NCBI RefSeq assembly: GCF_024970185.1
Contig: NZ_CP103965.1
Location: 1,918,001-1,982,000, forward strand
Direction of reading: 5' to 3'
Length of the DNA stretch: 64,000 nt
Source of the DNA: Pseudomonas sp. N3-W
GTDB taxonomy: Bacteria; Pseudomonadota; Gammaproteobacteria; Pseudomonadales; Pseudomonadaceae
Below, in pieces: positions 28,076 through 36,486 of this stretch (position 1 is the stretch's first letter; every line of letters starts with the position of its first letter). A program made the position numbers and the translations under genes. The notes under the pieces are model-generated. The model searched no databases. It was not told the DNA's origin and saw only the letters and a list, made by a program, of their open reading frames with translations.

Positions 28076-28998
28076 TTTGCAGCCCCTTGGTACGGATGGG
28101 TTTCGTGCCAGTGGCGTGCGATGTCGACACGACGGCTGAACCACACCTGTTCATGACTTTTAGCGTATTCGATAAAGCGCTTGAGCGAAGCGAGTCGCGC
28201 CGGACGGCCGATCAGGCGACAGTGCAGTCCGATGGACAGCATCTTCGGTGCGTCGGCGCCTTCGGCGTACAGCACGTCAAACGCGTCTTTCAGGTATTCG
28301 AAAAAGTCGTCGCCCTTGTTGAAACCCTGAACCTGAGTGAAGCGCATGTCGTTGGTGTCCAGGGTGTACGGGATCACCAGGTGCGGCTTGCCGGTCGGGT
28401 TGTTCGGTTCCCAGTAGGGCAGGTCGTCGTCATAGGTGTCGCAGTCGTAGAGGAAACCGCCTTCCTCCATCACCAGGCGACGGGTGTTGGGGCCGGTGCG
28501 GCCGGTGTACCAGCCCAGTGGGCGTTCACCGGTGAGGTCGGTGAGGATGCGGATCGCTTCGAGCATGTGCTCACGTTCCTGCGCTTCGTCCATGTACTGG
28601 TAGTCGATCCAGCGATAGCCGTGGCTGCAGATCTCGTGGCCGGCCTCGACCATGGCGCGGATCACATCGGGGTGGCGCTGGGCGGCCATGGCCACGGCGA
28701 AGACGGTCAGCGGGATATCGAATGCCTTGAACAGTTTCAGGATCCGCCAGACGCCGGCACGGCTGCCATACTCGTACAGCGATTCCATGCTCATGTTGCG
28801 CGCGCCTTGCAGCGGTTGCGCCGAGACCATTTCCGAGAGGAAGGCTTCAGACTCTTTATCGCCGTGCAGGATATTGCGCTCGCCACCTTCCTCGTAATTG
28901 AGCACGAAGGACAGGGCGATACGGGCATTGCCCGGCCAGTGTGGGTGTGGAGGGTTACTGCCGTAACCGACCAGGTCGCGTGGGTAGTCAGCGCTCAC
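28072..28998 (-). CDS. puuE: Allantoinase PuuE (cofactor-independent type)
   Basis: A 308-residue enzyme of the polysaccharide-deacetylase fold that hydrolyses allantoin to allantoate. Features are ALSFVLNYEEGGERNIL, SHGYRWIDYQYMDEA and the GWYTGRTGPNTRRL segment. The start is GTG 28998, set by AAGGA eight bases upstream and by the conserved N terminus SADYPRDLVGYGSN; the longer frame upstream is not needed. It is the first gene of the uraD-alc-allA-puuD transcription unit and carries a TTGTATACAA operator upstream. Confidence 0.94.
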   Translation of the reverse strand: MSADYPRDLVGYGSNPPHPHWPGNARIALSFVLNYEEGGERNILHGDKESEAFLSEMVSAQPLQGARNMSMESLYEYGSRAGVWRILKLFKAFDIPLTVFAVAMAAQRHPDVIRAMVEAGHEICSHGYRWIDYQYMDEAQEREHMLEAIRILTDLTGERPLGWYTGRTGPNTRRLVMEEGGFLYDCDTYDDDLPYWEPNNPTGKPHLVIPYTLDTNDMRFTQVQGFNKGDDFFEYLKDAFDVLYAEGADAPKMLSIGLHCRLIGRPARLASLKRFIEYAKSHEQVWFSRRVDIARHWHETHPYQGAAK

Positions 28999-29083
28999 TG
29001 CAGTGTTCCTTCTTGTTCGTAGTTGCCTGTTAGTGCGGCGGCCTGGCGATGGATGACAGGCTGGCGTCACAGCGATGGGCTGA

Positions 29084-29093
29084 TTGTATACAA
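29084..29093. promoter_or_regulatory. Operator palindrome TTGTATACAA before puuE
   Basis: A perfect 10-base palindrome overlapping a possible -10 (TACAAT) on the minus strand, 86 bases before the puuE start codon. The same word is found before the NCS2 permease, and a near copy before uraH. This form is typical of FadR/VanR-type GntR repressors; no such regulator is encoded in the window. Confidence 0.65.
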
Positions 29094-29158
29094 CTTTATA
29101 TTCACTTTGTAAGCCTGATTTTTTGCATTTTTCACCGACTGTCATCAAAGGATGCTAC

Positions 29159-29174
29159 TGCAAGAAACCTGCCT
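29159..29174 (-). promoter_or_regulatory. Weak sigma-54-like element before puuE
   Basis: Minus strand AGGCAG-GTTTC-TTGCA has correct spacing but two mismatches at the -24 element. The predicted start lies 150 bases before puuE, with the operator inside the leader. A chance match is quite possible. Confidence 0.25.
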
Positions 29175-29278
29175 GAGTGGTCAGCTAATGGATGGAAGGT
29201 CCGCTGTTCGCAAGGTTTGATGGCAGATTGGCGGCAAAGACCCGGATGGCGGGGATCGCTGCAAAAATGTCGTTTTTA

Positions 29279-29288
29279 TTGTGTACAA
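29279..29288. promoter_or_regulatory. Operator TTGTGTACAA before uraH
   Basis: One mismatch from the TTGTATACAA word, in the AT-rich promoter region of uraH; TACAAT inside it can serve as -10. Apart from the sites listed separately, the 421 bases 28999-29419 hold no gene. Confidence 0.6.
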
Positions 29289-29419
29289 TTTTTTTGAAAA
29301 GTGTCTTAATCAGTCGCTCGCCGCAGCTTTTCGTGCTCCGAAACGGTGCGGTCTCCTTTTCACCTGACTTCGGGAGGCGCGAGGTCTGACTGCTCCACGC
29401 AGGCAGGCGCGCAGAATCA

Positions 29420-29773
29420 ATGGGACGTTTGACAACACACGTTTTGGACGCTGCACATGGTTGCCCTGGCAGCTCGATCAAGGTCGAGTTGTACCGCGTT
29501 GAAGGCTCGCAGCTGGAATTGGTCGCCAGCGCGATAACCAACAGCGACGGTCGCGTCGATGCACCGCTGCTGCAAGGCGATGACTACCGTACCGGGGTTT
29601 ATCAGGTCCAGTTTCATGCGGGCGATTACTACCGCGCCCGTGGCGTCCAGTTGCCGGAACCGGCGTTTCTGGATGTGGTGGTGCTGCGGTTCGGCATCTC
29701 TGCCGAGCAGGATCACTACCACGTACCGTTGCTGATTTCGCCGTACAGCTATTCCACGTACCGGGGCAGCTGA
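29420..29773 (+). CDS. uraH: 5-hydroxyisourate hydrolase (transthyretin-like)
   Basis: A 117-residue protein hydrolysing 5-hydroxyisourate, the product of PuuD, to OHCU, the substrate of UraD. Catalytic residues are in RLTTHVLDAAHG (N terminus) and the diagnostic C-terminal YRGS; HYHVPLLISPYSYSTYRGS ends the protein. It is transcribed divergently from puuE, probably under the same repressor, and is followed by a strong terminator. Confidence 0.96.
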   Translation: MGRLTTHVLDAAHGCPGSSIKVELYRVEGSQLELVASAITNSDGRVDAPLLQGDDYRTGVYQVQFHAGDYYRARGVQLPEPAFLDVVVLRFGISAEQDHYHVPLLISPYSYSTYRGS

Positions 29774-29830
29774 CCCCAAGCAGCTGCCTCCTCCGAGAAG
29801 CGACTGCGCATATAGCTTCTTTGGTCTTTC

Positions 29831-29857
29831 GCCCGCTCACACTGCGGGCTTTTTTTT
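29831..29857 (+). terminator. Terminator of uraH
   Basis: Stem GCCCGC / GCGGGC with a 7-base loop followed by eight T residues, 58 bases after the stop codon. Confidence 0.9.
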
Positions 29858-29890
29858 GTCTTCAGGAAAGTGGTGTTGCTAAGGACGCCT

Positions 29891-29962
29891 TCGCGAGCAG
29901 GCTCGCTCCCACACTGATCTGTGTCGTTCACAAATCCCCTGTGGGAGCGAGCTTGCTCGCGA
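29891..29962. repeat. REP pair
   Basis: TTCGCGAGCAGGCTCGCTCC and, 27 bases later, the inverted GTGGGAGCGAGCTTGCTCGC unit, between the convergent uraH and LysE-family genes. Confidence 0.9.
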
Positions 29963-29973
29963 TGCTTTTGCTC

Positions 29974-30600
29974 TTAGCGGCTCAACAACGACGCGGCGCC
30001 CGCGCCACCGAACAACGCGGCACTAATCCGGTTAAACCAACTCTGCCCCTTGCCGCTGCGCAGATACCGCGCCGCGCCATGCGCCCCAAGGCCATAAGCC
30101 AATTTGCACAGCAGGTCCAGCACTGTCCAGGTGGCAATCATCACCAGCAACTGCGGCAGGAACGGCTGGTTTGCATTTAAAAACTGCGGCAGGAACGCGG
30201 CAAAGAACAGAATGTCTTTCGGGTTGCTGGCGCCCAGCACAAACGCGCGCCCGAACAGTGCGCGAAAGCGTGGCACTGGCGCGGCCTGGGGCACTTGTGC
30301 ACCCACCGATGGCTGCCGCGATTGCTGCCAGCTCTGCCAGGCAAGGTAGAACAGGTACAGCGCGCCAACGATTTTCAATGCACTGAACAACTGCTCCGAC
30401 GCCAACAGCAGAGCGCCAAGTCCCAGCGCCGAGGCACTGAGCAAACAGATCGAGGCAATCACCCCGCCGAGAAATGCCGGGTAGGAACGGCGCAAGCCGT
30501 AATTCAAACTGTTGCTGATCATCAGCAAAGACAAGGGCCCCGGGATCAGGATCACCACCAGCGCGGCGCCGCTGAACAGCAGCCAGGTTTCCAGACTCAT
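29974..30600 (-). CDS. LysE/RhtB family amino acid exporter
   Basis: A 208-residue inner-membrane protein with about six helices. The N terminus SLETWLLFSGAALVVILIPGP ends in the IPGP motif of the LysE/RhtB family, and GASNPKDILFFAAFLPQF is the second conserved region. It should export an amino acid or derivative. ATG 30600 is fixed by a perfect AGGAGG six bases upstream, ten codons inside the longer frame. Its substrate and regulation cannot be inferred. Confidence 0.87.
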   Translation of the reverse strand: MSLETWLLFSGAALVVILIPGPLSLLMISNSLNYGLRRSYPAFLGGVIASICLLSASALGLGALLLASEQLFSALKIVGALYLFYLAWQSWQQSRQPSVGAQVPQAAPVPRFRALFGRAFVLGASNPKDILFFAAFLPQFLNANQPFLPQLLVMIATWTVLDLLCKLAYGLGAHGAARYLRSGKGQSWFNRISAALFGGAGAASLLSR

Positions 30601-30618
30601 CACTTTCCTCCTAATGTG

Positions 30619-30646
30619 CAAAAGCCCCACCCGATGGGGTGAGGCT
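30619..30646 (-). terminator. Terminator of the NCS2 permease
   Basis: On the minus strand a stem AGCC-CACCC with one bulged mismatch is followed by TTTT, 19 bases after the permease stop codon. Confidence 0.75.
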
Positions 30647-30664
30647 GTTTGAAGCTATGACCGC

Positions 30665-32014
30665 TTACAGGAAAATGAACTTGGCGATAAAGATCGCGCA
30701 AAGCACCCACAAGCTGACGGAAATTTCCTTGTACCTGCCGGTGCCGGCCTTCAGCACCACAAACGTGATAAAACCCAGCGCGATGCCGTCGGCGACCGAG
30801 AAGGTCAGCGGCATCATGATTGCGGTAACGATCGCCGGAATGCTGTCGGTCGCTTCGTCCCAGTTGATGTGCGCCATACCGCCCATCATCAGCATCGCGA
30901 CATAAATCAGCGCACCGGCGGTGGCGTAAGCAGGGATCATGCCGGCCAGCGGTGCGAAAAACATCGCTGCAATAAATAGCACACCTACGGTCACGGCGGT
31001 AAGACCAGTCCGACCACCTGCGGCGACACCCGCGGCACTTTCCACATAGCTGGTGACCGGCGGCACACCTACCATTGCTCCGAATACGCTGGAGGCGCTG
31101 TCGGCTTTCATGGCGCGGGACAGGTTTTCAATCCGGCCATCGGCATTCACCAGGTTGGCGCGCTGGGCAACGCCCATCAACGTGCCGGCGGTGTCGAACA
31201 TGTGCACAAAGAGGAAGGCCAGCACCACACTGATCATGCTGACGTTGAACACGCCGGCAATGTTCATGGCCATCCAGGTCGGGGCCAGACTCGGCGGGGC
31301 GGACATGATGCCCGCGTAGTGCACCAGGCCCAGACCCCAACCGGCGAGGGTGACGGTGATGATGCTGATGAGGATCGCGCCGAAGACCTTGTGGTAGCTG
31401 AGTACCGCGATCATCAGGAAGCAGATGGCGGCCAGCAGCGGGCCGGGTTCACGCAGCGAGCCGAGCTTGATCAGGGTTGCCGGGCTGGCGACGATGATCC
31501 CGGCGGTTTTCAAGCCGATGATCCCCAGGAACAGCCCCACACCCGCGCCCATGGCGAAGCGCAGGCTCACCGGGATGCTGTTGAGCAGCCATTCGCGAAT
31601 CCGCGAGAACGTCAGGATCATGAACAACACACCGGAGACGAACACCGCGCCCAGGGCGGTTTCCCAGTTGTAGCCCATGGTGCCGACCACGGTATAGGTG
31701 AAGAACGCGTTCAGGCCCATGCCCGGCGCCAGACCGACCGGCCAGTTGGCGTACAGGCCCATCAACAGGCAACCCAGTGCCGCGGCGATACAGGTGGCCA
31801 CGAACGCCGCGCCGTGATCGATGCCGGCATCGGCCATGATGTTGGGGTTGACGAAGATGATGTAGGCCATGGTGATGAAGGTTGTCAGACCGGCAATCAG
31901 CTCGGTCTTCACCGTGGTGCCATGCAAGGTGAGTTTGAAGATGCGCTCCAGCCAGCCATTTTGTAACGGCGGCGAGAGTTCCAGCGACGGGGCTTCGGAT
32001 TTGCGGCTTTCCAC
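30665..32014 (-). CDS. Purine permease, AzgA-like (adenine/guanine/hypoxanthine type)
   Basis: A 449-residue permease with 12-14 membrane helices of the AzgA/GhxP/PbuG branch of nucleobase:cation symporters. Conserved regions are GLTTFITMAYIIFVNP near the N terminus, GLAPGMGLNAFFTYTVV, FLFVHMFDTAGTLMGVAQRA and PPVTSYVESAAGVAAGGRTG. It probably takes up adenine, guanine or hypoxanthine with protons. Translation starts at GTG 32014 with GAGGAG before it. The promoter contains the operator word shared with puuE and uraH, so it belongs to a purine-use regulon. Confidence 0.9.
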   Translation of the reverse strand: MESRKSEAPSLELSPPLQNGWLERIFKLTLHGTTVKTELIAGLTTFITMAYIIFVNPNIMADAGIDHGAAFVATCIAAALGCLLMGLYANWPVGLAPGMGLNAFFTYTVVGTMGYNWETALGAVFVSGVLFMILTFSRIREWLLNSIPVSLRFAMGAGVGLFLGIIGLKTAGIIVASPATLIKLGSLREPGPLLAAICFLMIAVLSYHKVFGAILISIITVTLAGWGLGLVHYAGIMSAPPSLAPTWMAMNIAGVFNVSMISVVLAFLFVHMFDTAGTLMGVAQRANLVNADGRIENLSRAMKADSASSVFGAMVGVPPVTSYVESAAGVAAGGRTGLTAVTVGVLFIAAMFFAPLAGMIPAYATAGALIYVAMLMMGGMAHINWDEATDSIPAIVTAIMMPLTFSVADGIALGFITFVVLKAGTGRYKEISVSLWVLCAIFIAKFIFL

Positions 32015-32134
32015 AGCGAATACTCCTCAAGAGTTTTATTGTTATTTCCAGGGCCGGACCCATGAGGGTGGCAGCGGCCCTTTGAGGCTCTGGCGAATTT
32101 GTTGACCGTATGGTCAGGAACTCGCACGCAGTGG

Positions 32135-32162
32135 ATTATGCTTTTGTATACAAATAAAGCAA
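32135..32162 (-). promoter_or_regulatory. Promoter of the NCS2 permease with operator TTGTATACAA in the spacer
   Basis: Minus strand TTGCTT (32157-32162), 16-base spacer, CATAAT (32135-32140). The perfect palindrome TTGTATACAA occupies 32144-32153, exactly between the -35 and -10 boxes, where a bound repressor would exclude RNA polymerase. Confidence 0.65.
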
Positions 32163-32248
32163 ATAATGTTTTTTGTTTTGTAGGCTAAAAGATTGGTGAT
32201 TGGGGTATATCGGCTGGCTGGGGGATTTTTAGAAGAGGGTAGAAACAG

Positions 32249-32278
32249 AGAAACCGGCTTGAGGGCCGGTTTCTTTTT
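32249..32278 (+). terminator. Orphan terminator
   Basis: A 10-bp perfect stem (AGAAACCGGC / GCCGGTTTCT), 6-base loop and five T residues on the plus strand. No plus-strand gene precedes it; the 416-base gap 32015-32430 contains only the permease promoter, this terminator and a REP pair. Confidence 0.8.
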
Positions 32279-32309
32279 GTCTGGAATTTGTGGTGGCTGT
32301 ACTGACGCT

Positions 32310-32403
32310 ATCGCGAGCAAGCTCGCTCCCACAGGGGGGCCATGTTCAAATCTAGAGGTCCAATTCTCCACAAGACCAATGTGGGAGCGAGCTTGCTCGC
32401 GAT
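32310..32403. repeat. REP pair
   Basis: ATCGCGAGCAAGCTCGCTCC and its inverted partner GTGGGAGCGAGCTTGCTCGC separated by about 40 bases, just after the glutaredoxin gene. Confidence 0.9.
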
Positions 32404-32430
32404 GAGGTCATCAGTTACACCACAAAACCA

Positions 32431-32802
32431 TCAGGCTGCCGCAAACCGCTTATCCAGATAATCAATGATCACCTTGGACTCATACATCCAGGTGGTCTGG
32501 CCATTCTCTTCAATGCGCAGGCATGGCACTTTGATCTTTCCGCCTTGCTCCAGCAGCGTCTGGCGATCCTGTTCGTTGTTTTTCGCATCACGCAATGCCA
32601 CCGGCACATTCAGGCGGCGCAGGTTGCGGCGGGTTTTCACGCAGAACGGGCAGGCGTGGAACTGATACAGGGTCAGGTCCTTGGCGGCGGCATCGACCTG
32701 GGCCTGAGCGGCGGCAGGGCGCTGCTTCTTGCCCGGACGGGTGAGGAAGTCGATGAAGATGATCAGCTGGCCGAGACCAACACGAAGCGCTTTGACGAAC
32801 AC
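32431..32802 (-). CDS. Glutaredoxin-like protein with N-terminal hydrophobic segment
   Basis: A 123-residue thioredoxin-fold protein. The active site is FHACPFCVKTRR (CPFC), with KVPCLRI providing the cis-Pro loop and YESKVIIDYLDKRF the C-terminal helix. The first 25 residues (ALRVGLGQLIIFIDFL) look like a membrane anchor, so it may act at the inner membrane as a glutathione-dependent reductase. GTG 32802 is preferred because GAGG precedes it by eight bases; the longer reading would begin with TTG. Confidence 0.83.
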   Translation of the reverse strand: MFVKALRVGLGQLIIFIDFLTRPGKKQRPAAAQAQVDAAAKDLTLYQFHACPFCVKTRRNLRRLNVPVALRDAKNNEQDRQTLLEQGGKIKVPCLRIEENGQTTWMYESKVIIDYLDKRFAAA

Positions 32803-32860
32803 GATGTAAGCCTCAAAGGACAGCAAAGGGACGCGCAGCTTACCTGATTTTTCACGGGCG

Positions 32861-32888
32861 AAAAAAAACCGGCGATGAGCGCCGGTTT
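32861..32888 (-). terminator. Terminator of folE
   Basis: Stem AAACCGGC / GCCGGTTT with a 7-base loop and, on the minus strand, a run of eight T residues, 15 bases after the folE stop codon. Confidence 0.9.
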
Positions 32889-32902
32889 CTTCGTGCCGCC
32901 AA

Positions 32903-33448
32903 TTACTTGATCAGGCTGAGAAACTCGCTGCGCGTTGCCGCGTTCTCGCGGAATTCACCGAGCATCACCGACGTGATCATCGAGGAATTCTGTTTCTCCA
33001 CACCGCGCATCATCATGCACATGTGCTTGGCCTCGATCACCACTGCAACGCCCAGGGCGCCGGTGACCTGCTGGACCGCATCGGCGATCTGGCGGCTGAG
33101 GTTTTCCTGGATCTGCAGGCGGCGGGCGTACATATCGACGATTCGCGCGACTTTCGACAGCCCCAATACCTTGCCGCTCGGAATGTAGGCGACGTGGGCC
33201 TTGCCGATGAACGGCAGCAGGTGATGCTCGCACAACGAGTAGAGCTCGATGTCCTTGACCAGCACCATTTCGCTGTTGTCGGAGCTGAACAAGGCACCGT
33301 TGGTGACTTCTTCGAGTGTCTGTTCATAGCCGCGGCAGAGGTACTGCATGGCTTTGGCGGCACGCTTTGGCGTGTCGAGCAGGCCCTCGCGGGACACGTC
33401 CTCGCCCAGTTGGCCGAGAATCGCGGTGTAATTCTGTTCCAGGGACAT
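32903..33448 (-). CDS. folE: GTP cyclohydrolase I
   Basis: A 181-residue enzyme catalysing the first step of tetrahydrofolate synthesis, GTP to 7,8-dihydroneopterin triphosphate. Zinc ligands are in [13 protein letters not shown] (Cys and His) and in the second Cys of [15 protein letters not shown]; the latter segment also has the substrate-binding residues. I start at MSLEQNYTA with the ATG at 33448. Pseudomonads often carry two FolE paralogues, and this corresponds to the one next to smr in P. aeruginosa. Confidence 0.95.
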   Translation of the reverse strand: MSLEQNYTAILGQLGEDVSREGLLDTPKRAAKAMQYLCRGYEQTLEEVTNGALFSSDNSEMVLVKDIELYSLCEHHLLPFIGKAHVAYIPSGKVLGLSKVARIVDMYARRLQIQENLSRQIADAVQQVTGALGVAVVIEAKHMCMMMRGVEKQNSSMITSVMLGEFRENAATRSEFLSLIK

Positions 33449-33525
33449 GAAACTACCTGTGGGGATTTTCGCAAAGGACAAGGGTACGGTGGCGGACACG
33501 GCGCTGCAAGTTTGGTGTAACAGCT

Positions 33526-34083
33526 TTACTCGTCGCGACCTTCCATCATGGTGCGTTTGAGCATCACGTAGACCGCTCCGGCGCCACCATGCCGGGGCTG
33601 GCACGAGGTGAAGCCCAGTACCTGAGAGTGCTGTCGCAGCCAGGTATTGACGTGGCTCTTGATCATCGGCCGCTTGCCGTCCAGCCGCACGGCCTTGCCG
33701 TGGGTGACGCGCACGCAACGAATTTCGAATTTGGTCGCCTCGGCCAGGAATGCCCAAAGGGTTTCCCGGGCTTTTTCCACGTTCATGCCATGCAGGTCGA
33801 GGCTGCCTTCGAACGGAATCTGGCCGATCTTGAGCTTGCGTATCTGGCTTTCCTGCACGCCGTCGCGAGCCCACATCAACTCGTCTTCCGGTCCGACGTC
33901 GATCACGAACTGATCGGACAGACCATCGACAGTAGTGGCATCGGTGCGCACGGTGGCGGCCTGGCGGAGCTTGGCGATTTGCGCGCGGTCGGCCTTGGGT
34001 TTGCCGGTTTCGGCGCGATCGTGCTTGATCGGCTTGACGCCTTGGATCGCACTTTTGAACAGGGAAAAATCGTCGTCTTGCAT
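33526..34083 (-). CDS. Smr-domain protein (putative endonuclease)
   Basis: A 185-residue protein with a basic, less conserved N-terminal half and a C-terminal Smr domain (MutS2 C-terminal type): [29 protein letters not shown] and [13 protein letters not shown] are the three conserved blocks. Stand-alone Smr proteins nick DNA or cleave RNA (recently linked to ribosome rescue in the SmrB type). Start ATG 34083 has GGAGG before it. It is upstream of folE in the same direction, 77 bases apart. Confidence 0.88.
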   Translation of the reverse strand: MQDDDFSLFKSAIQGVKPIKHDRAETGKPKADRAQIAKLRQAATVRTDATTVDGLSDQFVIDVGPEDELMWARDGVQESQIRKLKIGQIPFEGSLDLHGMNVEKARETLWAFLAEATKFEIRCVRVTHGKAVRLDGKRPMIKSHVNTWLRQHSQVLGFTSCQPRHGGAGAVYVMLKRTMMEGRDE

Positions 34084-34142
34084 GTCAGCCTCCGCGAAGG
34101 TCGGCCAGTTTACCCAAGTCGAGGCGCTATCCATAACAATTG

Positions 34143-34163
34143 GGCCCGGCAAAGTGCCGGGCC
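34143..34163 (-). terminator. Hairpin after the small membrane protein gene
   Basis: Stem GGCCCGGC / GCCGGGCC with a 5-base loop just past the 34170 stop codon. Only a loose T-containing tail (CAATTGTTAT) follows on the minus strand. Confidence 0.55.
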
Positions 34164-34169
34164 ATTGAT

Positions 34170-34490
34170 TCAGTCGTGTTTTTTCATCAGGTGTGGCGAC
34201 ATGTTCAGCTCTCGCGACTGACGCGAACGACGTCGGCAGCGACGCCACAGCCAGACCCCGATATACAACACCAGCAGGCCGATCGCCAGAATGATTGCCG
34301 AGCCCAGCGGGCTGGCATTCAATTCGCCGAGCGCGGGCGGGCGCCCCAGCAGGCTGGCTGCACCGGCCATCGCCAGCAACACACCGCACATTGCCAGCAA
34401 GGCCGCAAAGGCGGCACCGAAGCGAAAACGCCAGTTGCTTCGGCCTTTGGGCCGCAAGCGGCGTGCGTCAAAACCATCGGATAACTTCAT
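34170..34490 (-). CDS. Membrane protein of unknown function, 106 residues
   Basis: Two hydrophobic helices (AALLAMCGVLLAMAGAASLL and AIILAIGLLVLYIGVWLW) flanked by very basic stretches (RRLRPKGRSNWRFR; RRCRRRSRQSREL). By the positive-inside rule both termini should face the cytoplasm. I start at ATG 34490, preceded by GGAAGG. I do not recognise a family. It stands between the isochorismatase-like and smr genes on the same strand. Confidence 0.75.
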   Translation of the reverse strand: MKLSDGFDARRLRPKGRSNWRFRFGAAFAALLAMCGVLLAMAGAASLLGRPPALGELNASPLGSAIILAIGLLVLYIGVWLWRRCRRRSRQSRELNMSPHLMKKHD

Positions 34491-34621
34491 TCCGACCTTC
34501 CTCAATGGGTATCGGCCCTTCGACCGGGAGTTGACCGGGATGTTCCTGAGGCTAAGACAATTGCAGCAAACGAGAGGCTTTTGCGGATGAGCGGCGGCAT
34601 GAACCGCTCATCGAGAGCCGA

Positions 34622-35212
34622 TCAGATCAGATCGTGGGTCAGGGCGAGGGTGGCGAAGTTGTCCGCCATGATTGCCATTTCGGTCTGCTGAACATGCTCG
34701 GCGCTCAGGACGCCGCCCTTGTAAGGCAGGTCGCGGGTGGCGCAGGCATCTTCCACGAGGGTGCAACGAAAGCCCAGGTTTTTTGCGGCGCGCACCGTGG
34801 TGCTGACGCTGGAATGGCTCATGAAGCCGCAGACGATCAGGTCGAGCGAGCCGAGGTCCTGCAGACGGTCGTACAGCTCGGTGCCATGGAACGCGCTCGG
34901 CAGCAGTTTGCCGATGATGGTCTCGTCGGCGTGCGGCTCCAGCCCCGGGATGAACTCACCGCGCTCGCCCTGCGGATCGAACAGGCCACCCACGGTGCCC
35001 AGGTGGCGCACATGCACGATTGGCCGGCCGGCTGCGCGGGCAGCGGCTACCAGTTGCTTGATGTTCGCGACGGCAGCATCCATGCCGCTCAGGGCCAGCG
35101 GACCACTGAGGTATTCTTTCTGGGCATCGATGATGACAAGGGTCGCATGGCTCAGATTGGCCGCTGCGTAACCGCGACCGCTGAGTTGAAACATCGTTTT
35201 TGGAACGGACAT
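34622..35212 (-). CDS. Isochorismatase-like hydrolase (cysteine hydrolase family)
   Basis: A 196-residue alpha/beta protein. The catalytic Asp is in LVIIDAQKEYL and the Lys in IIGKLLPSAFHGT. The usual nucleophile region reads CGFMSHSSVSTTVRAA: where amidase members have Cys (for example in MCVSTT), this one has Ser. It might therefore be an isochorismatase-type or other hydrolase that does not use Cys. AGGAG precedes the ATG. In P. aeruginosa a similar gene sits between smr and prmB, as here. Confidence 0.85.
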   Translation of the reverse strand: MSVPKTMFQLSGRGYAAANLSHATLVIIDAQKEYLSGPLALSGMDAAVANIKQLVAAARAAGRPIVHVRHLGTVGGLFDPQGERGEFIPGLEPHADETIIGKLLPSAFHGTELYDRLQDLGSLDLIVCGFMSHSSVSTTVRAAKNLGFRCTLVEDACATRDLPYKGGVLSAEHVQQTEMAIMADNFATLALTHDLI

Positions 35213-35450
35213 TCTGGGGCTCCTTTGAGTGGGGCTTTTGCGACATTGTCCTCTGGCTGAGCGGTTCTGTGAATCGCTACCATCGCAGGCACCGTCGTTG
35301 CTGGCTTACAGCCTTGTCAAGATACTCATTCTGTTCAATAGGCAGATGAAAAAACGGATAACTCCTACATCTGATCCGTTGTTTTCCCGCGTCGTCGAGA
35401 TGCGATTAGGCTGTTAGAATCGCCAGTCGTTTTTTCAGGAGTTTGCCCCC

Positions 35451-36359
35451 GTGATCACTTCCCGACTTCGTACCCTGCGCGACCACATCCGTTGGGCCGT
35501 CAGCCGCTTCCATGGGGAGGATCTTTTTTTCGGCCATGGCACCGACAACGCCTGGGACGAAGCCCGGCAATTGGTGTTGGGTGCGCTGCACCTGCCGTGG
35601 GAAATTGCTGACAGCTATCTGGACTGCAATCTGGAAGACGATGAGCTGGTCAACCTGCAGCGCATGCTCAAGCGTCGCATCGAAGAGCGCATTCCGACCG
35701 CTTACCTGCTGGGCGAGGCGTGGTTCTGTGGCATGTCGTTCATTGTCGATGAGCGCGTGCTGATCCCGCGCTCACCGATTGGCGAGCTGATCGAAAAACG
35801 TTTCGAACCCTGGCTGGGCGCCGAGCCTGGGCGAATTCTTGACCTGTGCACCGGTTCCGGCTGCATCGGCATCGCCTGTGCTTTTGAGTTCCAGAACGCC
35901 GAAGTGGTGCTGGCCGACCTGTCGTTCGAAGCGCTGGAAGTGGCCAACCAGAATATCGAGCGTCATGGCGTCGATGAGCGCGTCTATACCGTCCAGGGTG
36001 ACGGCTTCGACGGTTTGCCGGGTCAGCGTTTCGACCTGATCGTGTCGAACCCGCCTTACGTGGATGCAGAAGATTTCGCCGACATGCCGGACGAATACCA
36101 GCACGAGCCGGAACTGGGCCTGGCCTGCGGCGACGACGGTTTGAACCTGGTACGCCGGATGCTCGCCGAAGCGGCGAATCACCTGACCGAGAAGGGCTTG
36201 TTGATTGTCGAAGTGGGCAACAGCCAGGTGCACGTCGAAGCGCTGTACCCGGAAGTCGATTTCGCCTGGCTCGATTTCGAGCGTGGCGGGCATGGAGTGT
36301 TCATGCTGACCGCCGAACAGTGCCGCGATCATCAGGCGCTGTTCGCGTCCCGCGTCTGA
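35451..36359 (+). CDS. prmB: Ribosomal protein L3 glutamine N5-methyltransferase
   Basis: A 302-residue SAM-dependent methyltransferase of the HemK family. The SAM site is [14 protein letters not shown] near residue 130, and the catalytic NPPY motif lies in [17 protein letters not shown], the PrmB-type continuation that separates it from PrmC. It methylates Gln150 of ribosomal protein L3 during 50S assembly. The start is GTG 35451 with CAGGAG upstream. It is divergent from the isochorismatase-like gene. Confidence 0.93.
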   Translation: MITSRLRTLRDHIRWAVSRFHGEDLFFGHGTDNAWDEARQLVLGALHLPWEIADSYLDCNLEDDELVNLQRMLKRRIEERIPTAYLLGEAWFCGMSFIVDERVLIPRSPIGELIEKRFEPWLGAEPGRILDLCTGSGCIGIACAFEFQNAEVVLADLSFEALEVANQNIERHGVDERVYTVQGDGFDGLPGQRFDLIVSNPPYVDAEDFADMPDEYQHEPELGLACGDDGLNLVRRMLAEAANHLTEKGLLIVEVGNSQVHVEALYPEVDFAWLDFERGGHGVFMLTAEQCRDHQALFASRV

Positions 36360-36372
36360 CAGGGCAGGTTCC

Positions 36373-36463
36373 TGTGGTGAGGGGATCAATCCCCTCACCA
36401 CAAAGAGTTGCCGCCTCATTGAGGCACGACATAAAACCTGTGGGAGCGTGGCTTGCCCGCGAT
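36373..36463. repeat. Short hairpin plus single REP unit
   Basis: A perfect 14-bp hairpin with 2-base loop (TGTGGTGAGGGGAT arm, 36373-36402), related to the second REP class, then one lone REP unit TGTGGGAGCGTGGCTTGCCC at 36439-36463. Both lie between convergent prmB and the next gene and may serve as terminators. Confidence 0.8.
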
Positions 36464-36486
36464 GGCCGCGCCGCGGTTTCAAACCG

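Noticed and set aside
35287..35302. AGGCAC-N5-TTGCT as a sigma-54 promoter for prmB
   Set aside because: Good match but prmB is a housekeeping gene and the leader would be 138 bases. One-mismatch hits are expected by chance in a window of this size.
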